DNA of 64,000 bases from Streptomyces sp. ISL-10 (GCF_018614575.1 NZ_JAGGOJ010000003.1:558001-622000), one strand, 5' to 3'. Shown: positions 25,064 to 35,166, counted from the stretch's first letter. Made by a program: numbers and translations. The notes: generated by a model from the letters alone, not told the origin.

Positions 25064-26587
25064 ATGGCACCAGAACCACCCCTGCTCACCATGTCCGGCA
25101 TCACCAAGTCGTTCCCGGGCGTCCGCGCCCTGGACGGCGTGGACCTGGAGGTCCAGGCCGGCGAAGTCCACTGCCTCCTCGGCCAGAACGGCGCGGGCAA
25201 GTCCACGCTGATCAAGGTCCTCGCCGGTGCGCACCAGCCCGACGGCGGGCAGATCGCCTGGCGGGGCGAGACCGTCTCTCTCAAGTCGCCCATCGCCGCC
25301 ATGCGCCTCGGTATCGCCACCATCTACCAGGAACTCGACCTGGTCGAAGGGTTGTCCGTCGCCGAGAACGTCTTCCTCGGGCACGAGCCGACGTCGGCCG
25401 GCTTCGTCGTACGCGGCGCCGCCGCCCGGGCCGCGACCGCACAGCTGCTGCGGCGGCTCGGGCACACCGAGATCGAGCCGGCCCGCCACGTCGGCGACCT
25501 GTCCGCCGCCCAGCAGCAGATCGTCTCCATGGCCCGCGCCCTTTCCCACGACGTCCGGTTGATCGTGATGGACGAGCCGTCCGCCGCGCTGGACCCCGAG
25601 GAGGTCGACAACCTCTTCCGTATCGTCGGCGACCTCACGGCCGAGGGCGTCGCCGTCGTCTACATCTCCCACCGGCTGGAGGAGATCCGCCGCATCGGCG
25701 ACCGTGTCACCGTCCTCAAGGACGGCCGCGCCGTCGCCGGCGGCCTGCCCGCCGAGTCCACGCCGACGCGTGATCTCGTCTCGCTGATGACCGGCCGCAA
25801 CGTCGAGTACGTCTTCCCCGAGCGCCCCCCGGGCCCGGTCGCCGCCACGGGCGAACCGGTCCTGCGCGTCGAAGGGCTTGCCAGACAGGGCGAGTTCGCG
25901 CCCGTCGACCTTCAGCTGCGGCCCGGGGAGATCGTCGGCCTCGCGGGGCTCGTCGGTTCGGGGAGGAGCGAGATCCTGGAGACGATCTACGGTGCCCGCC
26001 GGCCGACCGCGGGCCGTGTCCTTGTCGACGGCACCCCGCTTCGCCCCGGCAGTGTCCGCGCCGCCGTCCGCGCCGGCATCGGTCTCGCGCCCGAGGAACG
26101 CAAGGCGCAGGGCCTGCTGATGCTGGAGTCCGTCACGCGGAACGTGTCGCTCTCCACGCTCTCCCGCTTCTCCCGCGCCGGCTGGCTGGACCACGGTCGG
26201 GAGTGGGCCGCCGCCCGGCAGGCCACCAGAGAACTGTCTGTGCGGCCCGACAATCCCGACGCCCGTATCCGCACCCTCTCCGGCGGCAACCAGCAAAAGG
26301 CCGTGCTCGCCCGCTGGCTGCTGCGCGGCTGCAAGGTGCTGCTCCTCGACGAGCCCACCCGCGGCGTCGACATCGGCGCCCGCGCCGAACTGTACGCCGT
26401 CATCCGCCGGCTGGCCGACGACGGCCTCGCCGTACTTCTCGTATCCAGCGAAGTGCCCGAGGTCCTGGGCCTCGCCGACCGTGTGCTGGTGCTGCGCGAA
26501 GGCAGCGTCGTGCACACGGCCGACGCCCGGGAGCTCGACGAACACCGCGTACTCGACCTTGTGATGGAAGGGAGCCCGACGGCATGA
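25064..26587 (+). CDS. Sugar ABC transporter ATP-binding protein (two ABC domains, CUT2)
   Basis: 507 residues with tandem ATPase domains, as in RbsA/MglA. First domain: Walker A LGQNGAGKST, signature LSAAQQQ, Walker B VIVMDEPS-like. Second domain: degenerate Walker A GLVGSGRSE, signature LSGGNQQK, Walker B VLLLDEPT. It energises uptake of a monosaccharide or polyol at the inner face of the membrane. It overlaps the permease gene by 4 bp. Confidence 0.96.
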   Translation: MAPEPPLLTMSGITKSFPGVRALDGVDLEVQAGEVHCLLGQNGAGKSTLIKVLAGAHQPDGGQIAWRGETVSLKSPIAAMRLGIATIYQELDLVEGLSVAENVFLGHEPTSAGFVVRGAAARAATAQLLRRLGHTEIEPARHVGDLSAAQQQIVSMARALSHDVRLIVMDEPSAALDPEEVDNLFRIVGDLTAEGVAVVYISHRLEEIRRIGDRVTVLKDGRAVAGGLPAESTPTRDLVSLMTGRNVEYVFPERPPGPVAATGEPVLRVEGLARQGEFAPVDLQLRPGEIVGLAGLVGSGRSEILETIYGARRPTAGRVLVDGTPLRPGSVRAAVRAGIGLAPEERKAQGLLMLESVTRNVSLSTLSRFSRAGWLDHGREWAAARQATRELSVRPDNPDARIRTLSGGNQQKAVLARWLLRGCKVLLLDEPTRGVDIGARAELYAVIRRLADDGLAVLLVSSEVPEVLGLADRVLVLREGSVVHTADARELDEHRVLDLVMEGSPTA

Positions 26588-27618
26588 CGCAGCCAGCCTC
26601 CACGGCGCGGCAGGACGCGCCGGCCGCCACCGCCAAGTCCGCACCGGCAGGCGGGGGGTGGCGCAGGCCGCTCGGACTGCGCGCCGACGTCCGCAACCTC
26701 TCCCTCGTCGGCGTCCTCGCCGTACTCGTCGCCGTCGGCGGCGTCACCAAGCCCGACGAGTTCCTCGACGCCGGCAATCTCCAGCTCGTGCTGACCCAGG
26801 CGTCCGTCATCGGTGTCGTCACCGTCGGCATGACGTTCGTCATCACCAGCGGCGGCATCGACCTGTCGGTCGGCGCGATCGTCGCACTCGCCTCCGTATG
26901 GGCCACCACCCTGGCGACCCAGGAGTACGGCTTCGCCGGCATCCTGTTCACGGCCGTGATCGTCGGCGTGGGCTGCGGACTCGTGAACGGCTTGCTGATC
27001 GCGTACGGCGGGATGGTGCCGTTCATCGCCACCCTCGCCATGCTGGCCTCGGCCCGCGGACTCGCCCTGCAGATCACCGACGGCAGGACCCAGATCGTCA
27101 CCGTGAACGAGGTGCTCGACCTCGGCGTCAAGGACGCCTACATCCTCGGCGTCCCGCCCCTCGTCCTGGTCTTCGCCGCCGTCACCGTCGTCGGCTGGCT
27201 GCTGCTCAACCGCACCACCTTCGGCCGCCGCACGGTCGCGGTCGGAGGCAACGCGGAGGCCGCCCGGCTCGCCGGCATCGACGTACGCCGCCAGCGCCTG
27301 TACCTGTACCTGCTGTCCGGCCTGTGCTGCGGCATCGCCGCGTTCATGCTGATCGTGCTCGCCGGCTCGGGGCAGAACACCAACGGCAACCTGTACGAAC
27401 TCGACGCCATCGCCGCCGCGATCATCGGCGGAACGCTGCTCAGCGGAGGCCGCGGCACCATCGTCGGTTCCGTCCTCGGCGTCCTCGTCTTCACGACGAT
27501 CACCAACATCTTCGCGCTCAACAACCTGGAGACCGCCGTCCAGCAGATCGCCAAGGGCGCGATCATCGTGGCCGCCGTCCTCGTCCAGCGCCGCACCCTG
27601 CGCGGTGGCGAGGCCTGA
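26584..27618 (+). CDS. Sugar ABC transporter permease (CUT2, RbsC-like)
   Basis: 344 residues with about eight to ten membrane segments. Family features: GGIDLSVGAIVAL, GMVPFIATLAMLASARG, GGNAEAARLAGI and IGGTLLSGGRGTIVGS. It forms the membrane channel of the importer as a homodimer. ATG overlaps the ATPase stop; the binding-protein gene follows after 62 bp. Confidence 0.96.
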   Translation: MTQPASTARQDAPAATAKSAPAGGGWRRPLGLRADVRNLSLVGVLAVLVAVGGVTKPDEFLDAGNLQLVLTQASVIGVVTVGMTFVITSGGIDLSVGAIVALASVWATTLATQEYGFAGILFTAVIVGVGCGLVNGLLIAYGGMVPFIATLAMLASARGLALQITDGRTQIVTVNEVLDLGVKDAYILGVPPLVLVFAAVTVVGWLLLNRTTFGRRTVAVGGNAEAARLAGIDVRRQRLYLYLLSGLCCGIAAFMLIVLAGSGQNTNGNLYELDAIAAAIIGGTLLSGGRGTIVGSVLGVLVFTTITNIFALNNLETAVQQIAKGAIIVAAVLVQRRTLRGGEA

Positions 27619-27680
27619 CGGCCCCTTTCATCCCGCACGCCCCCCTCTGTCCCACCGCCCAGTCGAAGGGTCGATCCGCC

Positions 27681-28727
27681 ATGCCGCACACACCATCCCC
27701 CAGCCGCAGAGGACTGCTGTTCGGCACTGCCGCCGTCTCCGCCGGAGCACTCCTGACGGCCTGCACGAGCAACGAGCCCAAGAACCAGGAGCAGGCCGCC
27801 GGCAACGCCCCGGTCGCCGACGACAAGCCCGGCAAGGCCGTCACCATCGGCTTCGCCGGCCCCCAGGCCGACCACGGCTGGCTGAACGCCATCAACCAGA
27901 ACGCCAAGTCGCGCGCGGAGAAGTACTCCGACGTCACCCTGGAGATCACCGAGGGCTCCAACGACACAGCCGCCCAGATCGGCCAGGTCCAGACCCTCAT
28001 CAACAAGAAGGTCGACGTCCTCGTCATCCTGCCCGCCGACGGCAAGGCGCTCACGCAGGTCGGCCTCCAGGCAATGAAGGCGGGCATCCCGGTCGTCAAC
28101 CTCGACCGCGTCTTCGCGTCCCCGCAGGCCTACCGCTGCTGGATCGGCGGCGACAACTACGGCATGGGCCTCAACGCGGGCAACTACATCGGCGAACAGC
28201 TCAGGGACAAGCCGAGCGCCACGGTCGTCGAACTCGCCGGCCTCGACAACCTCGAACTGACCAAGCAGCGCACCCAGGGCTTCGACGACGCCCTGAAGAA
28301 CTATCCCAACATCAGGAAGGTCGCCCGCCAGGCCGCCGACTTCACCGTCGAGTCCGGCCAGGCCAAGATGGCCCAACTCCTCCAGGCCCAGTCGAAGTTC
28401 GACGCCCTGTGGAACCACGACGACGACCAGGGCGTGGGCGCCCTGCGCGCCATCGCCCAGGCCGGCCGTGACGACTTCCTGATGGTGGGCGGAGCGGGCG
28501 CGAAGTCCGCGATGGACGCCATCAAGGCCGACAACAGCGTGCTCAAGGCCACCGTCCTGTACCCGCCGACGATGGCGGCGTCCGCCATCGACCTGGCGCG
28601 GGCGCTCGGACAGGGCAAGGGCGTCAGCGGCATGGCCGAACTGGAGATCCCGGCCTCCCTGACCCTCTACTCGGCCGTCGTCACCAAGGACAACGTCGAC
28701 GCGTACCTGCCCACCGGCTTCAACTGA
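27681..28727 (+). CDS. Sugar ABC transporter substrate-binding lipoprotein
   Basis: 348 residues. A Tat-like N-terminus (SRRGLLFG) with a lipobox LLTAC (Cys at about 27) indicates a lipid-anchored protein outside the membrane. The type I periplasmic-binding fold (RbsB/XylF family) has GPQADHGWLNAI, DVLVILPADGKAL, GIPVVNLDR and NHDDDQGVGALRAI. It captures the sugar for the importer. The substrate is not deducible; neighbours point to inositol- or glucose-like compounds. Confidence 0.95.
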   Translation: MPHTPSPSRRGLLFGTAAVSAGALLTACTSNEPKNQEQAAGNAPVADDKPGKAVTIGFAGPQADHGWLNAINQNAKSRAEKYSDVTLEITEGSNDTAAQIGQVQTLINKKVDVLVILPADGKALTQVGLQAMKAGIPVVNLDRVFASPQAYRCWIGGDNYGMGLNAGNYIGEQLRDKPSATVVELAGLDNLELTKQRTQGFDDALKNYPNIRKVARQAADFTVESGQAKMAQLLQAQSKFDALWNHDDDQGVGALRAIAQAGRDDFLMVGGAGAKSAMDAIKADNSVLKATVLYPPTMAASAIDLARALGQGKGVSGMAELEIPASLTLYSAVVTKDNVDAYLPTGFN

Positions 28728-28771
28728 CCGGCGCGCCGCCCCCACCGTGCACACCGACGAGGAGGATCCGT

Positions 28772-30043
28772 ATGGAACAGAGGGACAGCGATGCCACCGC
28801 GCCGACACTGGGCGTGGGCATGGTCGGATACGCGTTCATGGGCGCCGCGCACTCCCAGGGATGGCGCACCGCGGGCCGGGTGTTCGACCTGCCGCTGCGG
28901 CCGGTTCTCGCCGCGATCGCCGGCCGTGACGCCCGCGCCGTGCGCGCCGCGGCCGACAGACACGGCTGGGCGGCGGCGGAGACCGACTGGCGCGCCCTCG
29001 TGGCCCGGGACGATGTGCAACTGGTCGACATCTGCACTCCAGGGGACAGCCATGCGGAGATCGCCATCGCGGCACTGGAGGCGGGCAAACACGTCCTGTG
29101 CGAGAAGCCGCTGGCCAACACGGTGGCCGAGGCCGAGGCGATGGTCACGGCCGCCGAAGCGGCCCGCACACGCGGGCAGCTGGCGATGGTGGGCTTCAAC
29201 TACCGGCGCGTGCCCGCCCTTGCCTACGCACGCCGGCTCATCGCCGACGGCAGGCTCGGCACACTGCGCCACATCCGGGTCACCTATCTCCAGGACTGGC
29301 TGGTCGACCCCGACTTCCCGCTGACCTGGCGGCTGGAACGCGAACACGCCGGGTCGGGGGCGCTCGGCGACCTGGGCGCGCACATCGTGGACCTCGCGCA
29401 GTACCTGGCGGGAGAGCCGCTGGTCGGAGTCTCGTCCCAGCTGGAGACCTTTGTGAAGGAACGGCCGCTGCTGCGGGGGGCGTCGGCGGGCCTCACGGCA
29501 TCCGGCGGCACGGAACGCGGACCGGTCACCGTGGACGACGCCGCCCTGTTCACCGGACGGCTCGCCTCGGGGGCGCTGGCCTCGTTCGAGGCGACCCGGA
29601 TGGCGTCGGGCCGCAAGAACGCCCTGCGCCTGGAGGTCAACGGCGAGCTCGGTTCGCTCGCCTTCGACCTGGAACGCCTCAACGAGCTCTCCTTCCACGA
29701 CCACCGGGAGCCGGCCGTCACCGCGGGCTTCCGCCGCATCCTCGTCACCGAGGCGGAGCACCCCTACCTTCAGGCGTGGTGGCCGCCGGGCCACGCGCTC
29801 GGCTACGAGCACACATTCGCCCATCAGGCCCGCGACCTGGTGGAGGCGATCGCCACCGGGGCGCAGCCCCTGCCGTCGTTCGCCGACGGACTGCAGGTGC
29901 AGCGGGTGCTCGCGGCGGTCGAGGAGAGCGCGCGGAAGAACGCCGTGTACACCGAGGTGCCGGCGCCCGCCGGTGCGCACGCGGGTGCGGACGGCGCAGC
30001 ACAGGGAGTACAGGCAGCACAGGCAGTACAGGCGCAGGTCTGA
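28772..30043 (+). CDS. Gfo/Idh/MocA-family oxidoreductase
   Basis: 423 residues. N-terminal Rossmann fold starts GMVGYAFMGAAHSQGW; the catalytic EKP motif lies in HVLCEKPLANTVAEAEAM; the C-terminal sheet domain has GFNYRRVPAL. These enzymes oxidise sugars, inositols or glycosides with NAD(P), often at C3. The last about 25 residues (GADGAAQGVQAAQAVQAQV) are a repeat-derived tail from an ACAGG(C/G)AGT-type duplication. AGGAGG precedes the ATG. It is part of the importer operon and 12 bp from the isomerase gene. Confidence 0.95.
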   Translation: MEQRDSDATAPTLGVGMVGYAFMGAAHSQGWRTAGRVFDLPLRPVLAAIAGRDARAVRAAADRHGWAAAETDWRALVARDDVQLVDICTPGDSHAEIAIAALEAGKHVLCEKPLANTVAEAEAMVTAAEAARTRGQLAMVGFNYRRVPALAYARRLIADGRLGTLRHIRVTYLQDWLVDPDFPLTWRLEREHAGSGALGDLGAHIVDLAQYLAGEPLVGVSSQLETFVKERPLLRGASAGLTASGGTERGPVTVDDAALFTGRLASGALASFEATRMASGRKNALRLEVNGELGSLAFDLERLNELSFHDHREPAVTAGFRRILVTEAEHPYLQAWWPPGHALGYEHTFAHQARDLVEAIATGAQPLPSFADGLQVQRVLAAVEESARKNAVYTEVPAPAGAHAGADGAAQGVQAAQAVQAQV

Positions 30044-30055
30044 CAAGGAGGTCCG

Positions 30056-31063
30056 ATGCCACGCCCGTTCACACTGTTCACCGGTCAGTGGGCCGATCTG
30101 CCGCTGGAGGAGGTCTGTCGGCTGGCCCGTGACTTCGGCTACGACGGCCTGGAACTCGCCTGCTGGGGCGACCACTTCGAGGTCGACAAGGCACTGACGG
30201 ATCCGTCCTACCTGGACGGCCGGCACGCGCTGCTGGAGAAGTACGGCCTGGCCTGCTGGGCGATCTCCAACCATCTGGTCGGCCAGGCCGTCTGCGACAA
30301 CCCCATCGACGAACGGCACCAGGCCATCCTGCCCGCCCGCATCTGGGGCGACGGGGAGCCGGAGGGCGTGCGGCAGCGCGCCGCCGCCGAGCTGAAGGAC
30401 ACGGCGCGCGCCGCGGCGGCCTTCGGCGTCGACACGGTCATCGGCTTCACCGGCTCCTCGATCTGGCACCTGGTCGCGATGTTCCCGCCCGTGCCGGAGC
30501 GGATGATCGAGCGCGGTTACGAGGACTTCGCCCAGCGGTGGAACCCGATCCTCGACGTCTTCGACACCCAGGGCGTCCGCTTCGCCCACGAGGTCCATCC
30601 CAGCGAGATCGCCTACGACTACTGGACCACCAGGCGGGCCCTGGACGCGGTCGGCAACCGGCCTGCCTTCGGGCTCAACTTCGACCCCAGCCACTTCGTC
30701 TGGCAGGACCTGGACCCGGTCGGCTTCCTCTACGACTTCCGGGACCGGATCTATCACGTCGACTGCAAGGAGGCCCGCAGGCGGCTGGACGGGCGCAACG
30801 GGCGGCTCGGCTCCCATCTGCCGTGGGGCGACCCCCGGCGCGGCTGGGACTTCGTCTCCGCGGGACACGGCGACGTGCCCTGGGAGGACGTGTTCCGGAT
30901 GCTGCGTTCCATCGGTTACGAGGGGCCCGTCTCGGTGGAGTGGGAGGACGCAGGAATGGACCGGCTGGCCGGCGCGCCACAAGCGCTTGCGCATCTGAAG
31001 CAGTTCGACTTCGACCCTCCCAGCGCCTCCTTCGACGCCGCCTTCTCGGGCGGCGATCAGTAG
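30056..31063 (+). CDS. Sugar phosphate isomerase/epimerase (xylose isomerase-like TIM barrel)
   Basis: 335 residues. Metal ligands of the IolE/xylose-isomerase-like family are in [25 protein letters not shown] and VSVEWED. Family members isomerise or dehydrate keto-sugars and inosose. AAGGAGG lies 6 bp before the ATG. It ends the importer operon, followed by a hairpin. With the preceding dehydrogenase it could convert a 3-keto sugar or inosose. Confidence 0.94.
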   Translation: MPRPFTLFTGQWADLPLEEVCRLARDFGYDGLELACWGDHFEVDKALTDPSYLDGRHALLEKYGLACWAISNHLVGQAVCDNPIDERHQAILPARIWGDGEPEGVRQRAAAELKDTARAAAAFGVDTVIGFTGSSIWHLVAMFPPVPERMIERGYEDFAQRWNPILDVFDTQGVRFAHEVHPSEIAYDYWTTRRALDAVGNRPAFGLNFDPSHFVWQDLDPVGFLYDFRDRIYHVDCKEARRRLDGRNGRLGSHLPWGDPRRGWDFVSAGHGDVPWEDVFRMLRSIGYEGPVSVEWEDAGMDRLAGAPQALAHLKQFDFDPPSASFDAAFSGGDQ

Positions 31064-31078
31064 AACATCCAGTTCCAA

Positions 31079-31104
31079 GCCCGGCGGTGCACCTGCCGCC
31101 GGGC
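31079..31104 (+). terminator. Hairpin ending the sugar importer operon
   Basis: GCCCGGCGG and CCGCCGGGC arms around an 8-nt loop, 15 bp after the isomerase stop. No T run. Confidence 0.6.
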
Positions 31105-31408
31105 CGGTCCGGCATGCCCCAACACGCCTTTGTCCTGCTACGGGAAAAAGTTCAACTGTCCTGATGCACAAGGGGTTTCCGTCCAGGATGAACCCGGCTA
31201 CCGTCCCATCTCGTGTACACGACATAGGTGGTTCCGGATTGACGGCGCATTCCGGTTCCACGGCGTCCAGCCCGACGCGGAGCTCCCGCAGTCCCATGCG
31301 AAGCACCCGCTGACAGCACCGCTCCACGAGGCGAGCGCAGTCCGGGGGGACAGCCCCAGCGCTCCACGGCAACCCGCTCGTTCGACCGGCCACTACCGGA
31401 GGACATCC
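31105..31408. other. Promoter/leader region of the five-domain secreted protein
   Basis: No gene. It contains a 12-bp perfect palindrome at 31211 and the GGAGG ribosome site at 31398. The frame of the downstream gene is open here, but the sequence lacks protein-like character and the signal peptide starts only at 31409. Confidence 0.55.
31211..31222. promoter_or_regulatory. Perfect palindrome, candidate operator
   Basis: TCGTGTACACGA is its own reverse complement and is flanked by AT on both outer sides one base further out. It lies about 190 bp upstream of the secreted protein start. Confidence 0.4.
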
Positions 31409-34400
31409 GTGCACAGAAATAGGCCCAGGGTCCGCAAGGCCCTCGCGCTCCTCACCGGCAGTCTTCTCGCAGCAACCTCGCTCGCCCTCACCGCGCCGAC
31501 CACGGCGAACGCCGCCGACCCCGAAGCGGCCCCGGCCGCCGCGGAATTCCAGCAGGTCACCCTCGCCAAGGGCGGTGAGGAGACCGGCGAGCCCATGTCG
31601 CTCGCCGTGCTCCCCGACCGCAACGTGCTCCACACCTCGCGCAACGGCGAGCTGCGCATGACCGACCCGGGCGGCAACACCCGGGTCGTCGGCACCATCC
31701 CCGTCTACGCGCACGACGAGGAGGGGCTCCAGGGCATCGGCCTGGACCCGCAGTTCAGCGAGAACCGCTTCGTCTACCTCTACTACGCACCCCCGCTGGA
31801 CACCCCCGCCGGGGACGCGCCCAATGAGGGGACCGCCGCCGACTTCGCGAAGTTCGACGGTGTCAACCGGCTCTCCCGCTTCGTCCTCAACGAGGACGGC
31901 ACCCTGAACAACGCCAGCGAGAAGAAGATCCTCGACGTGCCGGCGACCCGCGGCATCTGCTGCCACGTCGGCGGCGACATCGACTTCGACGCGGCCGGAA
32001 ACCTGTACCTGTCGACCGGCGACGACTCCAACCCCTTCGCCTCCGACGGCTACACGCCCATCGACGAGCGCCCCGGCCGCAACCCCGCGTACGATGCCCG
32101 CCGCACCTCCGGCAACACCAACGACCTGCGCGGCAAGATCCTGCGCATCAAGGTCGCCGGTGACGGCTCGTACACGATCCCGGAGGGCAACCTCTTCGCC
32201 CCCGGTACCGAGAAGACCCGGCCCGAGATCTACGCCATGGGCTTCCGCAACCCGTTCCGGTTCAGCGTCGACAAGAAGACCGGCGTCGTCTACGTCGGTG
32301 ACTACGGCCCGGACGCCGGAACCGCCGACCCCAAGCGCGGCCCGGCCGGACAGGTCGAATTCGCCCGTGTCACCGGCCCCGGCAACTACGGCTGGCCCTT
32401 CTGCACCGGCGACAACGACCCGTACGTCGACTACGACTTCGCCACCAGGACCTCCGGCGCCACCTTCGACTGCGCCGCCCCGAAGAACGACTCTCCGCAC
32501 AACACCGGCCTGGTCGACCTGCCGCCCGCGCAAGCCGCGTGGATCCCCTACGACGGCGGATCGGTGCCCGAGTTCGGCACCGGCTCAGAGTCCCCGATGG
32601 GTGGTCCCGTCTACCGCTACGACGCCGCCTCCACCTCGCCGGTGAAGTTCCCCGAGGAGTACGACGGTGACTTCTTCGCCGGAGAGTTCGGCCGGCGCTG
32701 GATCAAGCGCATCGAGCACGGCACGGACGGCGTGGTCCAGTCGATCAACCCCGTCCCGTGGACCGGCACCCAGATCATGGACATGGCCTTCGGCCCCGAC
32801 GGCGCGCTCTACGTCCTCGACTACGGGACCGCCTGGTTCGGCGGCGACGAGAACTCCGGTCTCTACCGCATCGAGAACGCCACCGGCGGACGCTCCCCGG
32901 TCGCCGAGGCGAGCGCGGACAAGACCTCCGGCACGGCGCCCCTGCGCGTCTCCTTCTCCTCCGCCGGAACCACCGACGCGGACGGCGACGCGCTCACCTA
33001 CAGCTGGGACTTCGGCGACGGCGGCACGTCCACGGCGGCCGATCCCACGTACACCTACAGGAAGAACGGCACCTACACCGCCACCGTCACCGCCGAGGAC
33101 CCCAGCGGACGCACCGGTTCCGCCAGCGTACGGGTCGTCGTCGGCAACACCGCTCCCAAGGTCACCCTTGAGCAGCCCGCCGATGGCGCCCTGTTCGACT
33201 TCGGCGACGAGATCCCCTTCAAGGTGACGGTCACCGACCCGGAAGACGGGACCATCGACTGCGCCAAGGTGAAGGTGACGTACATCCTCGGCCACGACAG
33301 CCACGGCCACCCCGAGACCTCGGCCAACGGCTGCACCGGCACCATCAAGACCTCGGCCGACGGCGGCCACGACCCCAACGCCGACATCTTCGGAGTCTTC
33401 GACGCCGAGTACACCGACGGCGGAGGCGGCGGCCAGGCCGCGCTGACCTCCCACGACCAGGCGAAGCTCCAGCCGCGCCACCGCCAGGCCGAGCACTTCG
33501 ACAACGCGTCCGGCATCAAGACCTACGACAAGACGAGCGCGCACGGCGGCAAGACGGTCGGTGACATCCACAACGGCGACTGGATCTCCTTCAAGCCGTA
33601 TCACCTCGCCGGCTCGGCCAAGCTCACCGCACGCGTTTCCTCCGGGGGGTCCGGCGGCATCCTGGAGGTGCGAGCCGGATCCGCGAGCGGCACCCTGCTC
33701 GGCTCCACGCCCGTGCCCGTCACCGGCAGCTGGGACACCTTCCAGAACGTGGACGTCGCCCTGCGGTCCGTCCCGCAGCGGACCACCGAACTGTTCCTCG
33801 TCTTCAAGGGAGGAGCCGGAGCGCTGTACGACGTCGACGACTTCCAGATCTCCGACACACCCGTGGACAAGGCCGCCAAGCGCGTCCTCGTCTTCTCCCG
33901 CACCGCAGGCTTCCGCCACGACTCCATCCCCGCCGGCGTCGCCGCGCTGAAGGAGCTCGGCAGCGGCAGCGACATCACCGTCGACGCCACCGAGGAGGCC
34001 CGCCAGTTCACCGCCGCCAACCTCGCCCGCTACGACGCGGTCGTGTTCCTGTCCACCACCGGTGACGTCCTGAACGCCGACCAGCAGAAGGCGTTCGAGG
34101 ACTACGTCGCCGCCGGCGGCGGCTACATGGGCGTGCACGCCGCGGCCGACACCGAGTACGACTGGCAGTTCTACGGCGGACTCGTCGGCGCCTACTTCGC
34201 GTCCCACCCGCAGATCCAGCCCGCCACCGTACGCGTCGAGGACCACGAGCACCCGGCGACCGCACACGTCGACGGACCCTGGCAGCGCACCGACGAGTGG
34301 TACAACTACCGCACCAACCCCCGCGAGCAGGCACGTGTCCTCGCCACCCTCGACGAGACCACCTACCAGGGCGGCACCATGAAGGGCGACCACCCGATCG

Positions 34401-35098
34401 CCTGGTGCCAGACCTACGAGGGCGGCCGCTCCTTCTACACCGGCGGCGGCCACACCAAGGAGTCCTACGCCGAGCCGGCCTTCCGGCAGCACCTCCTGGG
34501 CGGACTGCGCTACGCCACCGGACAGGTCGGCGCGGACTGCGAGCCGAGGACCGGCTACCGGCCGATCTTCAACGGCGAGTCCCTGGACGGCTGGAAGCAG
34601 GCCGGCCCGGGCAGGTTCAACGTCGTCGACGGCGAGCTGCGCACCGAAGGCGGCATGGGCATGCTCTGGTACCAGGCCAAGGAGCTGCACTCCTACTCCC
34701 TCAAGCTCGACTGGAAGACGGAGGGAGACGACAACTCCGGAGTCTTCGTCGGCTTCCCGGCCTCCGACGACCCGTGGTCGGCCGTCCCCAACGGCTACGA
34801 GATCCAGATCGACGCCACCGACGCCCCGGACCGCACCACCGGCGCCGTCTACGGCTTCAAGTCGGCCGACATCGAGACCCGCGACCGGGTGCTGCGGCCC
34901 TCGGGCGAGTGGAACACCTACGAGATCCGGGTCGAAGGCGAACGTCTGCGGGTCTTCCTCAACGGAGAGAAGATCAACGACTTCACCAACACCGACCCGG
35001 TCCGCAGCCTCAAGGACGGCTACATCGGCATCCAGAACCACGGCGCCGACGACCAGGTGTCCTTCCGCGACATCCAGCTGAAGGAGCTGCGCTCCTAG
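31409..35098 (+). CDS. Secreted five-domain protein: GSDH-type dehydrogenase, PKD, CBM6, ThuA, 3-keto-glycoside hydrolase-like
   Basis: 1,229 residues. A Sec signal peptide (about 1-36, ending ANAAD) is followed by a PQQ-type glucose/sorbosone dehydrogenase beta-propeller (about 45-488), a PKD fold (492-577, with SWDFGDGGTS), a CBM6-like carbohydrate-binding region (about 690-820), a ThuA domain (824-1045, RVLVFSRTAGFRH and GGGYMGVHAAAD) and a DUF1080/3-keto-disaccharide hydrolase-like domain (1050-1229, FNGESLDGWK). It could oxidise and cleave glycosides outside the cell. GTG start with GGAGG 6 bp upstream. It has its own promoter gap and terminator. Confidence 0.93.
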   Translation: MHRNRPRVRKALALLTGSLLAATSLALTAPTTANAADPEAAPAAAEFQQVTLAKGGEETGEPMSLAVLPDRNVLHTSRNGELRMTDPGGNTRVVGTIPVYAHDEEGLQGIGLDPQFSENRFVYLYYAPPLDTPAGDAPNEGTAADFAKFDGVNRLSRFVLNEDGTLNNASEKKILDVPATRGICCHVGGDIDFDAAGNLYLSTGDDSNPFASDGYTPIDERPGRNPAYDARRTSGNTNDLRGKILRIKVAGDGSYTIPEGNLFAPGTEKTRPEIYAMGFRNPFRFSVDKKTGVVYVGDYGPDAGTADPKRGPAGQVEFARVTGPGNYGWPFCTGDNDPYVDYDFATRTSGATFDCAAPKNDSPHNTGLVDLPPAQAAWIPYDGGSVPEFGTGSESPMGGPVYRYDAASTSPVKFPEEYDGDFFAGEFGRRWIKRIEHGTDGVVQSINPVPWTGTQIMDMAFGPDGALYVLDYGTAWFGGDENSGLYRIENATGGRSPVAEASADKTSGTAPLRVSFSSAGTTDADGDALTYSWDFGDGGTSTAADPTYTYRKNGTYTATVTAEDPSGRTGSASVRVVVGNTAPKVTLEQPADGALFDFGDEIPFKVTVTDPEDGTIDCAKVKVTYILGHDSHGHPETSANGCTGTIKTSADGGHDPNADIFGVFDAEYTDGGGGGQAALTSHDQAKLQPRHRQAEHFDNASGIKTYDKTSAHGGKTVGDIHNGDWISFKPYHLAGSAKLTARVSSGGSGGILEVRAGSASGTLLGSTPVPVTGSWDTFQNVDVALRSVPQRTTELFLVFKGGAGALYDVDDFQISDTPVDKAAKRVLVFSRTAGFRHDSIPAGVAALKELGSGSDITVDATEEARQFTAANLARYDAVVFLSTTGDVLNADQQKAFEDYVAAGGGYMGVHAAADTEYDWQFYGGLVGAYFASHPQIQPATVRVEDHEHPATAHVDGPWQRTDEWYNYRTNPREQARVLATLDETTYQGGTMKGDHPIAWCQTYEGGRSFYTGGGHTKESYAEPAFRQHLLGGLRYATGQVGADCEPRTGYRPIFNGESLDGWKQAGPGRFNVVDGELRTEGGMGMLWYQAKELHSYSLKLDWKTEGDDNSGVFVGFPASDDPWSAVPNGYEIQIDATDAPDRTTGAVYGFKSADIETRDRVLRPSGEWNTYEIRVEGERLRVFLNGEKINDFTNTDPVRSLKDGYIGIQNHGADDQVSFRDIQLKELRS

Positions 35099-35131
35099 GG
35101 AGTGCCCCCTTCAGGGCCGCCACTGAGCCGG

Positions 35132-35166
35132 CGGCGGGCGGGGAGGCGCCGTACCCCCGCCCGCCG
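35132..35166 (+). terminator. Hairpin after the secreted five-domain gene
   Basis: Perfect 12-bp arms (CGGCGGGCGGGG, 35132-35143; complement 35155-35166) with an 11-nt loop, 33 bp after the stop. Confidence 0.65.

Noticed and set aside
28667..32533. Very long minus-strand open frame (about 1,290 codons)
   Set aside because: It lies opposite four well-supported plus-strand genes and results from G+C codon bias; no family resemblance.
32585..35041. Long minus-strand open frame (about 820 codons)
   Set aside because: Antisense of the secreted five-domain gene, with Gly/Val-rich shadow composition.
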